From contig NZ_JAFFZN010000019.1 of assembly GCF_017676385.1 (NCBI RefSeq), forward strand, positions 90,097 to 154,096: DNA of 64,000 nt, in the 5' to 3' direction. Shown here piece after piece: positions 16,798 to 26,927 of this stretch. Numbering within the stretch: position 1 is the stretch's first letter; every line of letters starts with the position of its first letter. The stretch comes from Streptomyces spirodelae. Its GTDB lineage: Bacteria; Actinomycetota; Actinomycetes; Streptomycetales; Streptomycetaceae. Below the pieces are notes generated by a model. That model had not been told where the DNA came from, searched no databases, and saw only the letters and a list, made by a program, of their open reading frames with translations. The position numbers and the translations under genes are program-made.

Positions 16798-17502
16798 ATG
16801 AGCGAAAACGGAACGCAGACGGTCAACACGGGCGGCATCCGGCTCAGCTACCGCTCCTGGGGCGAGGGCGACGGTGTCCCCGTCGTCCTGCTGCACTGTC
16901 TCGGTGAGGACGGTGAGGACTGGCGCGGCCCCCTCATCTCGGCGCTCGCGGGGGAGCACCCCGTCCACGCGCTCGACCTGCGCGGCCACGGGGAGAGCGA
17001 CTGGCCCGGCAGCTACGCCATGGACGACTTCGTCGGCGACCTGCGCGGCTTCCTGGACGAGCTCGGCATCGGCAGGGCGATCCTGGTCGGCCACTCCTTC
17101 GGGTCCTTCGTCGCCTACCTGTTCGCCCAGCAGCACCCCGGGCGGGTGGACCGCCTGGTGCTGGAGGAGACCGGGGCCATGCGGCCCGTACGGCCCCCGC
17201 AGGAGGTCCCCGAACCGCCGCCTGGCACCCCTGCCTTCGACTGGGAGGTCAAGGTGCAGTGGACCCGGCAGCGCAACGACCCCGACCCGCGCTGGTGGGA
17301 GCGGCTCGAGGCCGTCACGGCGCCCACGCTGCTGGTGGGCGGCGGCGACGGCAGCCATCTTCCGCAGGAGGACCTGCGGCTGATGGCCGAGCGGATGCCC
17401 GACGCACGGGTCCTCACCATCGACGGCGCGGGGCACCTGGTCCATGAGGCCCGGCCGATGGAGTTCACCAGGGCGGTCCTGGACTTCCTGAAAGAGTCCT
17501 GA
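16798..17502 (+). CDS. Alpha/beta hydrolase
   Basis: A 234-residue alpha/beta-hydrolase fold protein. The nucleophile elbow is 'GHSFGS' with S100, the oxyanion region 'LHCLGEDG' is near residue 33, the strand-6 'APTLLVGGGDGSH' precedes the acid, and the catalytic His is in 'GAGHLVHEARP'. No signal peptide, so cytoplasmic. The substrate is unknown (esterase, lactonase or C-C hydrolase are all possible). ATG 16798 is chosen over an in-frame ATG 24 bp upstream because it fits family N-termini. It converges on the acyl-CoA synthetase gene 23 bp away. Confidence 0.88.
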   Translation: MSENGTQTVNTGGIRLSYRSWGEGDGVPVVLLHCLGEDGEDWRGPLISALAGEHPVHALDLRGHGESDWPGSYAMDDFVGDLRGFLDELGIGRAILVGHSFGSFVAYLFAQQHPGRVDRLVLEETGAMRPVRPPQEVPEPPPGTPAFDWEVKVQWTRQRNDPDPRWWERLEAVTAPTLLVGGGDGSHLPQEDLRLMAERMPDARVLTIDGAGHLVHEARPMEFTRAVLDFLKES

Positions 17503-17525
17503 TCCCCCCCGCGAGCTTCGGGGCG

Positions 17526-19178
17526 TCATGAGGGGCGTGGGTTCTCCAGCGTGCGCCGGGCCCACCGGTAGTCGGCCTTGCCACTGGGAGAGCGCTGAAT
17601 CTGCTCCGTGATGACGATGGTGCGCGGCACCTTGTAACCGGCGAGCCGGGTGCGGGCATGCTCCCGCACCCCCTCGGCGGTCAGCGCGGAAGTGGCGGCC
17701 CGGGGCTGGACCACGGCCGCGACGCGGTGGCCCCACCGCTCGTCGGGGATTCCCGCCACCAGCGCGTCGTAGATGTCGGGGTGCGACTTGAGGGCTTCCT
17801 CGACCTCCTCCGGGTAGACCTTCTCGCCCCCGGTGTTGATGCACTGCGAGCCCCGCCCCAGCACCGTGACGACCCCCTCCTCGTCGACGGTCGCCATGTC
17901 GCCGAGCAGCACCCATCGGGCGCCGTCCGCCTGGAAGAACGTCTCCGCGCTCTTGTCCGGGTCGTTGTAGTAGCCGAGCGGCACGTGCCCGCGCAGCGCG
18001 ATACGGCCGGCCTCGCCGGGCCGCACCGGCCTGCGAGTGGCGGGGTCCACGACGGCCGTGCGGTCGTTGACGGTGATCCGGAAGCCCTTCGCCGGGCCGG
18101 AGTCGGCTGTGGCGGTGCCGTTGAACCCGGACTCGGAGGAACCGAAGTTGTTGATGAGCGCGGTGTGCGGCAGCAGCGCGGTGAACTGCTCCCGCACCGT
18201 CTCGGAGAGGATCGCCCCGGAGCTGGAGACCGCCAGCAGGGACGAGCAGTCGGTGCCGCGCAGCGGTCCGGCCAGCGCGTCCACCAGGGGGCGCAGCATC
18301 GCGTCGCCCACCAGCGAGACCGCCGTGACCCTCTCGCGTTCGATGGTGCGCAGCACCTCCCCGGGGACGAACTTGCGGTGCAGCACCACTTTCTGGCCGT
18401 AGTTGAGCCCGATGAAGAGGGTCAGGGTCGAGGTGCCGTGCATCAGCGGGGGAGTGGGGAAGAAGACCAGCCCTTCGCCGCCGGTTGCGACGCGCTCGGC
18501 CAGTTCCTCGGGGCGGGAGACCGGCCGGCCGGTGGGCGCGCCACCGCCGAGCCCGGCGAAGAACAGGTCCTCGGCCCGCCACATCACTCCTTTGGGCATC
18601 CCCGTGGTGCCACCGGTGTAGATGAGGAACAGGTCATCGGGCGAGCGCGGGCCGAAGTCCCGCTCCGGTGACCCGGCCGCCTCCGCTTCGGCGAACTCGG
18701 CGACGCCGATCGGGGCGACGGTGAGCGCGATGTCCGGCCCCGGCTGCCGGGCACGCGGTCGGCCGCCCACGCGTACGAGGTGGCGCAGTTTCCGGGCGCC
18801 CGGCGCTGCGGCGGCCACCCGGTCGGTGAACTCGCCGTCGAAGACGAGCGCGGTCAGGTCGGCGTCCCGGTAGAGGTAGGCCAGTTCGTCCGCGACATAG
18901 CGGTAGTTGACATTGACGGGGACGGCGCGGATCTTCAGACAGGCCAGCAGCGTCTGCACGTACTCGACACCGTTGTACAGATGCAGCCCGACGTGCGCGC
19001 CGGGCCCGACGCCTGCGTACGTCAGGTGGTGTGCGAGCCGGTTGGCCGCCCGGTCCAGCTCCACGTAGGTGAGCCTGCGCTCGGCGCCGGTGCCGGGGTG
19101 GTCCAGGTGCACCAGTGCCTCACGGTGGGGGACGGTGTCGACGATCGACTCGAACAGATCGGCAAGGTTGTACTCCAC
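17526..19178 (-). CDS. Acyl-CoA synthetase (AMP-forming), FadD-type
   Basis: A 550-residue ANL-superfamily ligase. The P-loop 'YTGGTTGMPKGVM' is at 187-199, then 'FGSSESGFNG', 'GDMATVDEEGVVTVLGRGSQCINTGGEKVYPEEVE', and a C-terminal 'RSPSGKADYRWAR' with the catalytic Lys. The start is GTG 19178, since GGAGGAG lies 6 nt upstream; that Shine-Dalgarno itself overlaps an in-frame ATG at 19193. The gene is divergent from the enoyl-CoA hydratase and shares with it the palindrome at 19308, which suggests co-regulation of one acyl-CoA degradation route. Confidence 0.93.
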   Translation of the reverse strand: MEYNLADLFESIVDTVPHREALVHLDHPGTGAERRLTYVELDRAANRLAHHLTYAGVGPGAHVGLHLYNGVEYVQTLLACLKIRAVPVNVNYRYVADELAYLYRDADLTALVFDGEFTDRVAAAAPGARKLRHLVRVGGRPRARQPGPDIALTVAPIGVAEFAEAEAAGSPERDFGPRSPDDLFLIYTGGTTGMPKGVMWRAEDLFFAGLGGGAPTGRPVSRPEELAERVATGGEGLVFFPTPPLMHGTSTLTLFIGLNYGQKVVLHRKFVPGEVLRTIERERVTAVSLVGDAMLRPLVDALAGPLRGTDCSSLLAVSSSGAILSETVREQFTALLPHTALINNFGSSESGFNGTATADSGPAKGFRITVNDRTAVVDPATRRPVRPGEAGRIALRGHVPLGYYNDPDKSAETFFQADGARWVLLGDMATVDEEGVVTVLGRGSQCINTGGEKVYPEEVEEALKSHPDIYDALVAGIPDERWGHRVAAVVQPRAATSALTAEGVREHARTRLAGYKVPRTIVITEQIQRSPSGKADYRWARRTLENPRPS

Positions 19179-19307
19179 GGCGCGCTCCTCCATACCCCGG
19201 CCCGGCGTACGTACTCGTCTCGCGTGCGCCCCCGTACGTGCTCGTGTCGCCCGGCGTCATCAGAGCACCGGCGGGTGCTGACGGGAAGGGCTACCGCAGA
19301 GAAAATA

Positions 19308-19320
19308 TGACGCTGCGTCA
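19308..19320. promoter_or_regulatory. Perfect palindrome TGACGCTGCGTCA between divergent acyl-CoA genes
   Basis: Six-bp arms TGACGC/GCGTCA around a central T in an AT-richer stretch between the acyl-CoA synthetase (start 19178) and enoyl-CoA hydratase (start 19399). Size and symmetry fit a TetR-family operator. A close copy is at 12400-12412 before another acyl-CoA operon. Confidence 0.65.
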
Positions 19321-19398
19321 GAAGACTATTGAAGTCCGCGCGCTCTTACTGCAACCTGTTCCAGGTCCCGAGGCGGCCGGCAGACGGGAGAAACCGCG

Positions 19399-20199
19399 AT
19401 GAGCGGCACCGAGCATCTGACCGTGGAACGCGAGGGCGCCACCCTGGTGCTCACCCTCAACCGTCCCGAGGCGAAGAACGCCCTCTCGCTGCCGCTGCTC
19501 GTCGGCCTGTACGACAGCTGGCTGGAGGCCGACGCGGACGACACGGTCCGCTCCGTCGTCCTCACCGGCGCGGGCGGCACCTTCTGCTCCGGCATGGACC
19601 TCAAGGCCCTCGCCGGCGACGGCCTGGCAGCCGGTACCTACCGCGAGCGGCTGCGCGCGGACCCCGACCTGCACTGGAAGGCGATGCTGCGCCACCACAG
19701 GCCGCGCAAACCGGTGATCGCCGCCGTCGAGGGCCACTGCGTGGCGGGCGGAACGGAGATCCTGCAGGGCACGGACATCCGCGTGGCCGGGCAGAGCGCC
19801 GTATTCGGTCTCTACGAGGTACGTCGCGGCCTGTTCCCCATCGGCGGCTCGACGGTCCGGCTCGCGCGCCAGATCCCCCGGACGCACGCGCTGGAGATGC
19901 TGCTGACGGGGCGCCCGTACAGCGCGGAGGAAGCAGCACGCATCGGGCTGATCGGACGCGTGGTGGCGGACGGCACAGCGCTGGACGCGGCCCTGGAGAC
20001 GGCGGAACGGATCAACGCCTGCGGGCCGCTGGCCGTCGAGGCGGTGAAGGCATCCGTCTACGAGACGGCAGCCATGACCGAAGAGGAGGGCCTGGCCGCC
20101 GAGCTGAAACGGGGCCGGCCCATCTTCGACACGGCGGACGCCAAGGAGGGCGCACGGGCCTTCGCCCAGAAACGCACGCCGCGGTTCAGGCGCGAGTGA
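19399..20199 (+). CDS. Enoyl-CoA hydratase/isomerase family (crotonase fold)
   Basis: A 266-residue crotonase-family enzyme hydrating 2-enoyl-CoA in a beta-oxidation-like route. The oxyanion loop 'GAGGTFCSGMDLKAL' is near residue 53, the second oxyanion region 'HCVAGGTEILQGTDIRVA' carries a Glu at the usual first catalytic position, and 'GLYEVRRGLFPIGG' a Glu at the second. GGGAGA precedes ATG 19399. It heads a likely operon with the DUF35 protein and two thiolase-fold proteins. Confidence 0.92.
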   Translation: MSGTEHLTVEREGATLVLTLNRPEAKNALSLPLLVGLYDSWLEADADDTVRSVVLTGAGGTFCSGMDLKALAGDGLAAGTYRERLRADPDLHWKAMLRHHRPRKPVIAAVEGHCVAGGTEILQGTDIRVAGQSAVFGLYEVRRGLFPIGGSTVRLARQIPRTHALEMLLTGRPYSAEEAARIGLIGRVVADGTALDAALETAERINACGPLAVEAVKASVYETAAMTEEEGLAAELKRGRPIFDTADAKEGARAFAQKRTPRFRRE

Positions 20200-20258
20200 A
20201 GGCCGGGCAACGGCGGCAGCCCCAGAGCCTCAGCCACCTCACGGGAAGGCACCCACCC

Positions 20259-21245
20259 TTGAACGCGGTCCCCTCGCCCAGAGTCCTCAGCGCACCCCTC
20301 GTCGTCGAGTTCCCTTTCACCCGCTCCCTCGGCCCCGTTCAGAGCGCCTTCCTCAGCGGCCTCCGCGACCGAACGGTCCTCGGCGTCCAGGCGTCGGACG
20401 GCCGCGTCGTCGTACCGCCCACCGAGTACGACCCCGTCACCAGCGAGGAGATCCGCGACCTGGTGGAGGTCGGACAGGAAGGCACCGTCACCACCTGGTC
20501 GTGGAACGGCAGCCCGCGCAGAGGCCAGCCCCTGCGGCACCCCTTCGCCTGGGTGCTGGTCCGGTTGGACGGGGCCGACACCGCCCTTCTGCACGCACTG
20601 GACGCGCCGGAAGGACCCGACTCGGTCAGCACCGGGATGCGCGTCCGTATCCGCTGGGCGGCGGACCGCGCGGGCACCATCACGGACATCGCCTGCTTCG
20701 AGCCCGCAGGCGACAGCTTCGAGCCCGCAGGCGAGCGCGAACCGGCCACCCTGCCCGAGCCGCACACCGGCGAGTTCGCCGACCCCGTCACCGGGATCGT
20801 CGCACCGGCCCGCCTCGACTACACCTACACGCCCGGCCGGGCACAGAGCCGCTACCTCGACGCGCTGGCCACCCACCGCACCCTGGGCGAGCGTTGTCCC
20901 CGGTGCCACAAGGTGTACGTACCGCCGCGCGGCGCCTGCCCCACCTGCGGGGTGCCCACGGGCGAACAGGTCGAGGTCGGCCCGCGCGGGACCGTCACCA
21001 CCTTCTGCGTCGTCAACATCAAGGCCAGGGGCGTGGACATCGACGTGCCGTACGTCTACGCGCACATCGCACTGGACGGCGCCGGGCTCGCGCTGCACGG
21101 CCGGATCGCCGGCATCCCCTACGACCAGGTGCGCATGGGGCTGCGCGTGGAGCCCGTATGGGCCGAGAGCGGGCGCTACCCGGACCACTACCGACCCACC
21201 GGCGAGCCCGACGCCGACTACGAGACGTACAAGGAGCTGCTGTGA
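20259..21245 (+). CDS. Tandem DUF35 OB-fold protein with zinc ribbon
   Basis: A 328-residue protein with two OB-fold (DUF35 C-terminal) modules. The first (about 15-150) lacks a zinc ribbon; the second is preceded by a rubredoxin-like ribbon with C213, C216, C227 and C230. DUF35 proteins are acyl-CoA-binding partners of thiolase-fold enzymes; in steroid side-chain degradation one joins the Ltp2 retro-aldolase. Two thiolase-fold genes follow directly, the next overlapping by 4 nt, so a complex is likely. TTG 20259 is chosen for GGGAAGG upstream and the start of recognisable sequence; this start is less certain. Confidence 0.85.
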   Translation: MNAVPSPRVLSAPLVVEFPFTRSLGPVQSAFLSGLRDRTVLGVQASDGRVVVPPTEYDPVTSEEIRDLVEVGQEGTVTTWSWNGSPRRGQPLRHPFAWVLVRLDGADTALLHALDAPEGPDSVSTGMRVRIRWAADRAGTITDIACFEPAGDSFEPAGEREPATLPEPHTGEFADPVTGIVAPARLDYTYTPGRAQSRYLDALATHRTLGERCPRCHKVYVPPRGACPTCGVPTGEQVEVGPRGTVTTFCVVNIKARGVDIDVPYVYAHIALDGAGLALHGRIAGIPYDQVRMGLRVEPVWAESGRYPDHYRPTGEPDADYETYKELL

Positions 21246-22452
21246 CAGGCGGAGCGGTGAACGGTTCAACGGGCGCCCGCGACGTAGCCGTTGTCGCCTT
21301 CGCGCAGACGGTGCACGTACGCGCTGCTGACAACCTGTCCGAGGTCGAGATGCTGATGCCGGTGTTGCGCGAGGTGCTCGACCGGACGGGACTGTCCGCC
21401 GGGGGGATCGACTTCACCTGCTCCGGCTCCTGCGACTACCTGGCGGGGCGCCCCTTCTCCTTCACCATGGCGCTTGACGGGGTGGGCGCCTGGCCGCCGA
21501 TCTCCGAGTCACATGTGGAGATGGACGGCGCCTGGGCGCTCTACGAGGCATGGGTGAAGATCCTCACCGGTGAGGCCGAGACCGCACTGGTGTACTCCTA
21601 CGGCAAGTCCTCCGCCGGTGACCTGCCCGAGGTCCTCACCCGGCAGCTCGATCCCTACTACGTCGCCCCGCTGTGGCCCGACTCCCTCTCGCTCGCCGCC
21701 CTCCAGGCCCGCGCCCTGCTGGACGCCGGCGAGACCGACGAGCGGGAACTGGCCGGGATCGCCGCACGCAGCAGGAACGCGGCCGAGGACAACCCCTGGG
21801 CCCAACTGGGCGGCTCACCGGGCGCCGACGCGCTGCTGGAGAGCGCCTACCTGGCCATGCCGCTGCGCCTGCACGACGTACCGCCCGTCACCGACGGTGC
21901 CGCGGCCGTCGTGCTCGCCGCCGGGGACACAGCGCGCCGCCTGGCCCGGCGCCCCGCCTGGATCCGCGGAATGGACCACCGGATCGATGCGCACAGCCTG
22001 GGCGTACGCGACCTCACCGACTCGCCCTCCACGCGGCTGGCCGCCGAGCGCGCCGGACTCTTCGACCCCGGTGCGCCGCCGCCGGGCCTCGCTGAACTGC
22101 ACGCACCTTTCACCTCCCAGGAGGTCGTCCTGCGCAAGGCGCTGCGGCTCGGTGCGGACACCGTCGTCAACCCCTCGGGCGGCCCGCTGGCGGCCAACCC
22201 TGTCATGGCGGCCGGGCTCGTGCGGATCGGCGAGGCCGCGGCGCGCGTCTCCCGCGGCGAGGCCCGCCGTGCTGTCGCGCACGCCACTTCCGGGCCCTGC
22301 CTCCAGCAGAACCTCGTCGCGGTCCTGGAATCCGACGGGAGTGAGGGCGGGGGCGGGGGCAAAGGTGTAGGCCAAGGCCAAGGCACAGGCACAGGCGAAG
22401 GCCCAGGTACAGGCGAAGGCCCAGGTACAGGCCAAGGCGAAGGGGGCCACAC

Positions 22453-22456
<4 letters not shown>
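21242..22456 (+). CDS. Thiolase-fold protein (Ltp2/SCP2-thiolase-like), first of pair
   Basis: A 404-residue thiolase-superfamily protein, starting at GTG 21242 that overlaps the previous stop, with AAGGAG 6 nt upstream. The C-terminal 'VNPSGGPLAANPVMAAGL' loop and 'ELHAPFTSQEV' are present. At the usual nucleophile position (CxSG) I read 'EMDGAW', so Cys is absent and classical thiolysis is unlikely; an Ltp2-like retro-aldol role with the DUF35 partner is more plausible. The last 35 or so residues are a Gly/Thr/Glu/Gln low-complexity tail. Confidence 0.85.
22355..22450 (+). repeat. Low-complexity repeat encoding a Gly-rich tail
   Basis: A run of 6-bp-based repeats (ggcNNa type) includes two adjacent copies of the 18-mer ACAGGCGAAGGCCCAGGT. 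It encodes the disordered C-terminus of the first thiolase-fold protein and ends just before the next start codon. Confidence 0.8.
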
Positions 22457-23643
<1,187 letters not shown>

Positions 23644-23818
23644 CGCCACCGGGCCACAGTGCTGCGAACCCGTGCCGTGTCCGCGGTGCCACAGCGGGTG
23701 CGGGAGGGGGCGTATCCCCTCGTTTTCCCCCGTTCCGCGCCCTGTCCCAGCAGCCCGGGCCGTGGTTAGGGTGGCGCCGGGACGGACGATGACCGGGAAG
23801 ACCGGGAGGAGCACCAGC

Positions 23819-24037
23819 GTGGCCGACAGCACCATCGGGCAGCCCGAACTCGATCTGAGCCGGGCACAGTGGCAGTCGAGCAGCCGGGGCACCGGCGACG
23901 TCGAGATCGCCTTCGTGGAGGGGTTCGTGGCGATGCGGCACGGTCGCCAGCCCGACAGGCCCGCGCTCATCTTCGACCCGGGGGAGTGGCGCGCCTTCGT
24001 GCGCGGGGCGCGCGAGGGCGAGTTCGATCTGACCTGA
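23819..24037 (+). CDS. DUF397 domain protein
   Basis: A 72-residue DUF397 protein: the family pattern 'W..SS...G..VEIAFV...VAMR......PALIFDPGEWRAFVRGAREGEFD' is complete. DUF397 proteins usually sit beside an Xre-type HTH regulator in streptomycetes and work like antitoxin/regulator partners; none adjoins here, so this is an orphan copy. GTG 23819 is preferred since GGGAGGA lies 8 nt upstream; an in-frame ATG at 23789 is possible. A TAGGGT -10-like hexamer at 23767 could drive it. Confidence 0.88.
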   Translation: MADSTIGQPELDLSRAQWQSSSRGTGDVEIAFVEGFVAMRHGRQPDRPALIFDPGEWRAFVRGAREGEFDLT

Positions 24038-24042
24038 GGCCC

Positions 24043-24062
24043 TGACGCAACGTCCGGCGTCA
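24043..24062. promoter_or_regulatory. Weak TGACG-N10-CGTCA inverted repeat
   Basis: Five-bp arms TGACG (24043-24047) and CGTCA (24058-24062) lie right after the DUF397 stop. The left part, TGACGCAACGTC, also resembles the acyl-CoA operators at 12400 and 19308, with two mismatches. Evidence is weak. Confidence 0.25.
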
Positions 24063-24207
24063 CGGCATTCTGTCCTTCGCCCGCACGGGCACCGGCCGCG
24101 GGCGTAAGCTCTGCCCATCCCGGAGGAGATCCGCCCGGGAACCGGAACGGCGAGAACAACGGAAAGACGGCGGACGGCGAAACGGCGAGGACGGCGAGGA
24201 CGCGACG

Positions 24208-26268
24208 GTGGCGCTGCTGGAGCGGGAGGCCGAACTCGCCGCTGTCGAGCGCGCCGTCACCCTGCTGTGCGGCACCGGCATCCCCGCAGCACCAGACAAC
24301 GGGGCGGCGTCCAGGGGCGGTCTCCTCGCCTTCACGGGAGCGGCCGGACTCGGCAAGACCGCGCTGCTGCGCGAGACCGCGGCCCACGTCACCGCACGCG
24401 GCGGCACCGTGCTGTACGCGAGCGGAGGCGAGCAGGAACAGGAGGTCGGCTTCCACGTCGTCCGCCGGCTGCTCGCACCGCTGCGCCCCGCACTCGACGA
24501 ACGGGAGCTCCGCGCCGAGCTGGGCAGTTGGTACGACCTGGCCGCACCCGCCGCCGGACTTCCGGCCCCCGGCAGCACCGTGGTGCCGCACCCGCACGGA
24601 GTGCGCCTGGCCCTCGACCGGCTCTTCGGCCACCTCGCCGTACGCCACGGGCCGCTCGCCGTCCTCGTCGACGACGCGCACTGGGCCGACCCCGCATCGC
24701 TGGCCTGGCTCACCGGGTTCGCGCCGCGCGCTCCCGGAGTGGGGCTGCTGTGCGCGCTCGGCTACGACCCCCAGGAGCTGCGCCCCGAGGCGGCACCCTT
24801 CCGGGCGGCCGTGGACGGGGCGCCGGAGCCGCCGTACGGCCTGACCGAGCTGAGTACCGACGCCGTCGCCCGGCTCGCCCGGGACACCACCGCCGAGGCC
24901 GCCGACACCGCCTTCGCCGAAGAGTGCCGGAAACTCACCGGCGGCAACCCCCGCGCGGTGACAGAGCTGCTGCACCAGGTACGGGATGCGGGCCTGGAGC
25001 CGCGCTACCACAGCGTGCCGCGGCTGGCCGGACTCGCGCCACCGGCGCCCGAAGCTGAGCTCCAGCACCGGCTGCAGAACCTCGGCCCCGACTGCGTACG
25101 GCTCTGCTGGGCCGTCGCCGTGCTCGGCGCCGACGCCACGCTTCTGTTCGCGGCGCGCGTCGCCGGGCTCCGTGGCGAGACGGCACGGGGCGCCGTGGCC
25201 CGGCTCCGCGCGGCGCGGGTCCTGGAGGTGCCCGACGGTGGTGCGGACGGCGAACCGCTCTCCTTCGTCCATCCCTCCGTCGCCGCAGAGATCTACCGCG
25301 CCGTACCCGCGAGCATCCGTACGGCCCTGCACGGCCAGACAGCAGCCGCGCTCGCAGCCGACCCCGGCATCCCGTACGGCTCGTCCGTGCGCCACCTGCT
25401 GGAGGTGCACCCCGACGGTGACCTGGTCCTCGTCGAGCAGTTGCGGCGGGCGGCGCACGAGTACACGGTGGCGGGCGCGCCCGACGCCGCCTACCGGTGC
25501 CTGGGGCGTGCCCTGCGGGAGCCGCCCGCCTCGCGCGACCGGCCCACCGTCCTGTACGAGCTGGCCGCCGCCGCCTTCCGCTCCGGCGCCCCGGCTGCCG
25601 CCGTGCACCCGCTGCGTGCCGCGCTCGAAGAGCCCGCCTGCGATGCCGAGCTGCGCCTGGCGGCCGTCCGCCTCCTGGCGCGGGCGCTCTCCCGCGCGGG
25701 GCGCAGACGGGAGGCGCTGGGGGCGCTGGAAGCGGAGGCCCGCCGCGCGAGCGCACCCGCCCAGCGGGAGGCGCTGCGCGCCGAGCTGACCCTGTGGCGC
25801 GCGCTGAACGCCGGGACTGACGCCCGTACCCACGCCGACGCCCCTGCCCACGCCGTCGCCCAGGCCGAGGCCGGCGCCCGCGCCGGAGCCCGCCCATGCG
25901 CCGGGGCCCGCGCGCCCGCAACTGGCGCCACCGAGGACACCGAAGCCACCCACGGCGCTGACGACACCGAGGGAGCACGGTCCCACCCGGCTCTGCGCGC
26001 CTGGCAGGCCCTGCGGCGCGGGGAGTCGGCCGCCACGGTGCTCCGTCACGCGGAGGAAGCCGTCGCGGCGGGTCTGTCCTGGACCGACGACCCCTGGGGC
26101 TGCGAGACCCCTGCTCTCGTCGCTCTCACCTTCCTGCACTGCGGCAGACCCGACCGCGCCGAGCAGCTTCTACGGGAGGGCATCGCCGCCTGCGAGCGCG
26201 CCGGACTGCACGGCGAACACCTCGCTCTGGCCCGCACCCTTCTGGCAGAACGCGTCGCCCCGCGGTAA
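24208..26268 (+). CDS. LAL-like AAA ATPase lacking a C-terminal HTH
   Basis: A 686-residue protein starting 'LLEREAELAAVERAV', then Walker A 'GAAGLGKT' (44-51), Walker B 'AVLVDDAHWAD' (about 151-161) and helical TPR-like repeats. This is the architecture of the ATPase and middle part of LuxR-type LAL regulators, but the chain ends at 'LARTLLAERVAPR' with no LuxR helix-turn-helix, which would normally follow at once. An Ala/Gly/Asp/Thr-rich stretch (about residues 535-595) interrupts the helical repeats. It may be a shortened LAL or a stand-alone signalling ATPase. Confidence 0.82.
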   Translation: MALLEREAELAAVERAVTLLCGTGIPAAPDNGAASRGGLLAFTGAAGLGKTALLRETAAHVTARGGTVLYASGGEQEQEVGFHVVRRLLAPLRPALDERELRAELGSWYDLAAPAAGLPAPGSTVVPHPHGVRLALDRLFGHLAVRHGPLAVLVDDAHWADPASLAWLTGFAPRAPGVGLLCALGYDPQELRPEAAPFRAAVDGAPEPPYGLTELSTDAVARLARDTTAEAADTAFAEECRKLTGGNPRAVTELLHQVRDAGLEPRYHSVPRLAGLAPPAPEAELQHRLQNLGPDCVRLCWAVAVLGADATLLFAARVAGLRGETARGAVARLRAARVLEVPDGGADGEPLSFVHPSVAAEIYRAVPASIRTALHGQTAAALAADPGIPYGSSVRHLLEVHPDGDLVLVEQLRRAAHEYTVAGAPDAAYRCLGRALREPPASRDRPTVLYELAAAAFRSGAPAAAVHPLRAALEEPACDAELRLAAVRLLARALSRAGRRREALGALEAEARRASAPAQREALRAELTLWRALNAGTDARTHADAPAHAVAQAEAGARAGARPCAGARAPATGATEDTEATHGADDTEGARSHPALRAWQALRRGESAATVLRHAEEAVAAGLSWTDDPWGCETPALVALTFLHCGRPDRAEQLLREGIAACERAGLHGEHLALARTLLAERVAPR

Positions 26269-26316
26269 CGGGGCACTGACTGGGGGCGATCACGAGCGGC
26301 CACGTACTATTGCGGC

Positions 26317-26814
26317 ATGTCGTTCCTCCGCCGCCGCAGCGCCGCCGTGCCCGCAGGCCCGGACTTCGATGTCCTGGCCATGGACCCGTCCGACTGGCCG
26401 GGGAATCTCGGGGCCGGTCTGCTGCCCGCACCGGACGGCACCTGCCAGGGCGTCTTCCTGCGCTACGACCTGTTCGGCGGCCGCGGCCCGGCGATGATCA
26501 TCGGGAATCTGCCCGAGGGCTCCCCGGCCCGGGAGGTTGCCGAGGGCGAGATCCCGTTCGAGGTGGCGCAGCTCCTGTCCGCGCTGGAGAACGACGAGCA
26601 CGTCGAGGTCGTCGGCACGGAGGACGACCCGGTGATGCACGAGGACAACCTGCTGATCGTGCGCCGTATCAAGTTGTCCGAAGACCGGATCTCCTGCGTC
26701 CAGTTCGACCGCAGCGACGGCGTGCTGGTCACCATCGCGAGCTGGGACCGGCCCATCACCAACGACCTGTACGCGCTGCTCAAGCCGCTGCCCGCGGAGA
26801 TGTTCCAGCAGTGA
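26317..26814 (+). CDS. Conserved hypothetical protein (165 aa)
   Basis: I do not recognise a named family. The protein is soluble, mixed alpha/beta, with no signal peptide. It has clear codon bias and a conserved feel ('GPAMIIGNLPEGSPAREVAEGEIPFEVAQLLSALENDEHVEVVG', later 'IVRRIKLSEDRISCVQF'), consistent with a streptomycete core protein of unknown role. It begins 49 bp after the LAL-like gene and ends at a strong hairpin, so it may be the last gene of that transcript. Confidence 0.78.
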   Translation: MSFLRRRSAAVPAGPDFDVLAMDPSDWPGNLGAGLLPAPDGTCQGVFLRYDLFGGRGPAMIIGNLPEGSPAREVAEGEIPFEVAQLLSALENDEHVEVVGTEDDPVMHEDNLLIVRRIKLSEDRISCVQFDRSDGVLVTIASWDRPITNDLYALLKPLPAEMFQQ

Positions 26815-26832
26815 TCCGGTAGCCGTACGCCG

Positions 26833-26869
26833 CGAGGGCGGCCGGCACGCGGTGTGCCGACCGCCCTCG
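26833..26869. terminator. Hairpin terminator
   Basis: CGAGGGCGG (26833-26841) pairs with CCGCCCTCG (26861-26869); after one mismatch the stem continues 6 bp (26843-26848 with 26854-26859) around a 5-nt loop. It follows the hypothetical gene and sits before the end of the converging amidase gene, so it may serve both. Confidence 0.85.
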
Positions 26870-26927
26870 GGCCCGTACCGGCTCGAACGCCCGCCCGGCT
26901 GTCACCGACACCCGGCGGACGCCCCGC

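Noticed and set aside
15232..18582. A 1,116-codon minus-strand open frame opposite the permease and hydrolase genes
   Set aside because: High-GC antisense frame, low-complexity translation with no domain; the plus-strand genes there have clear families.
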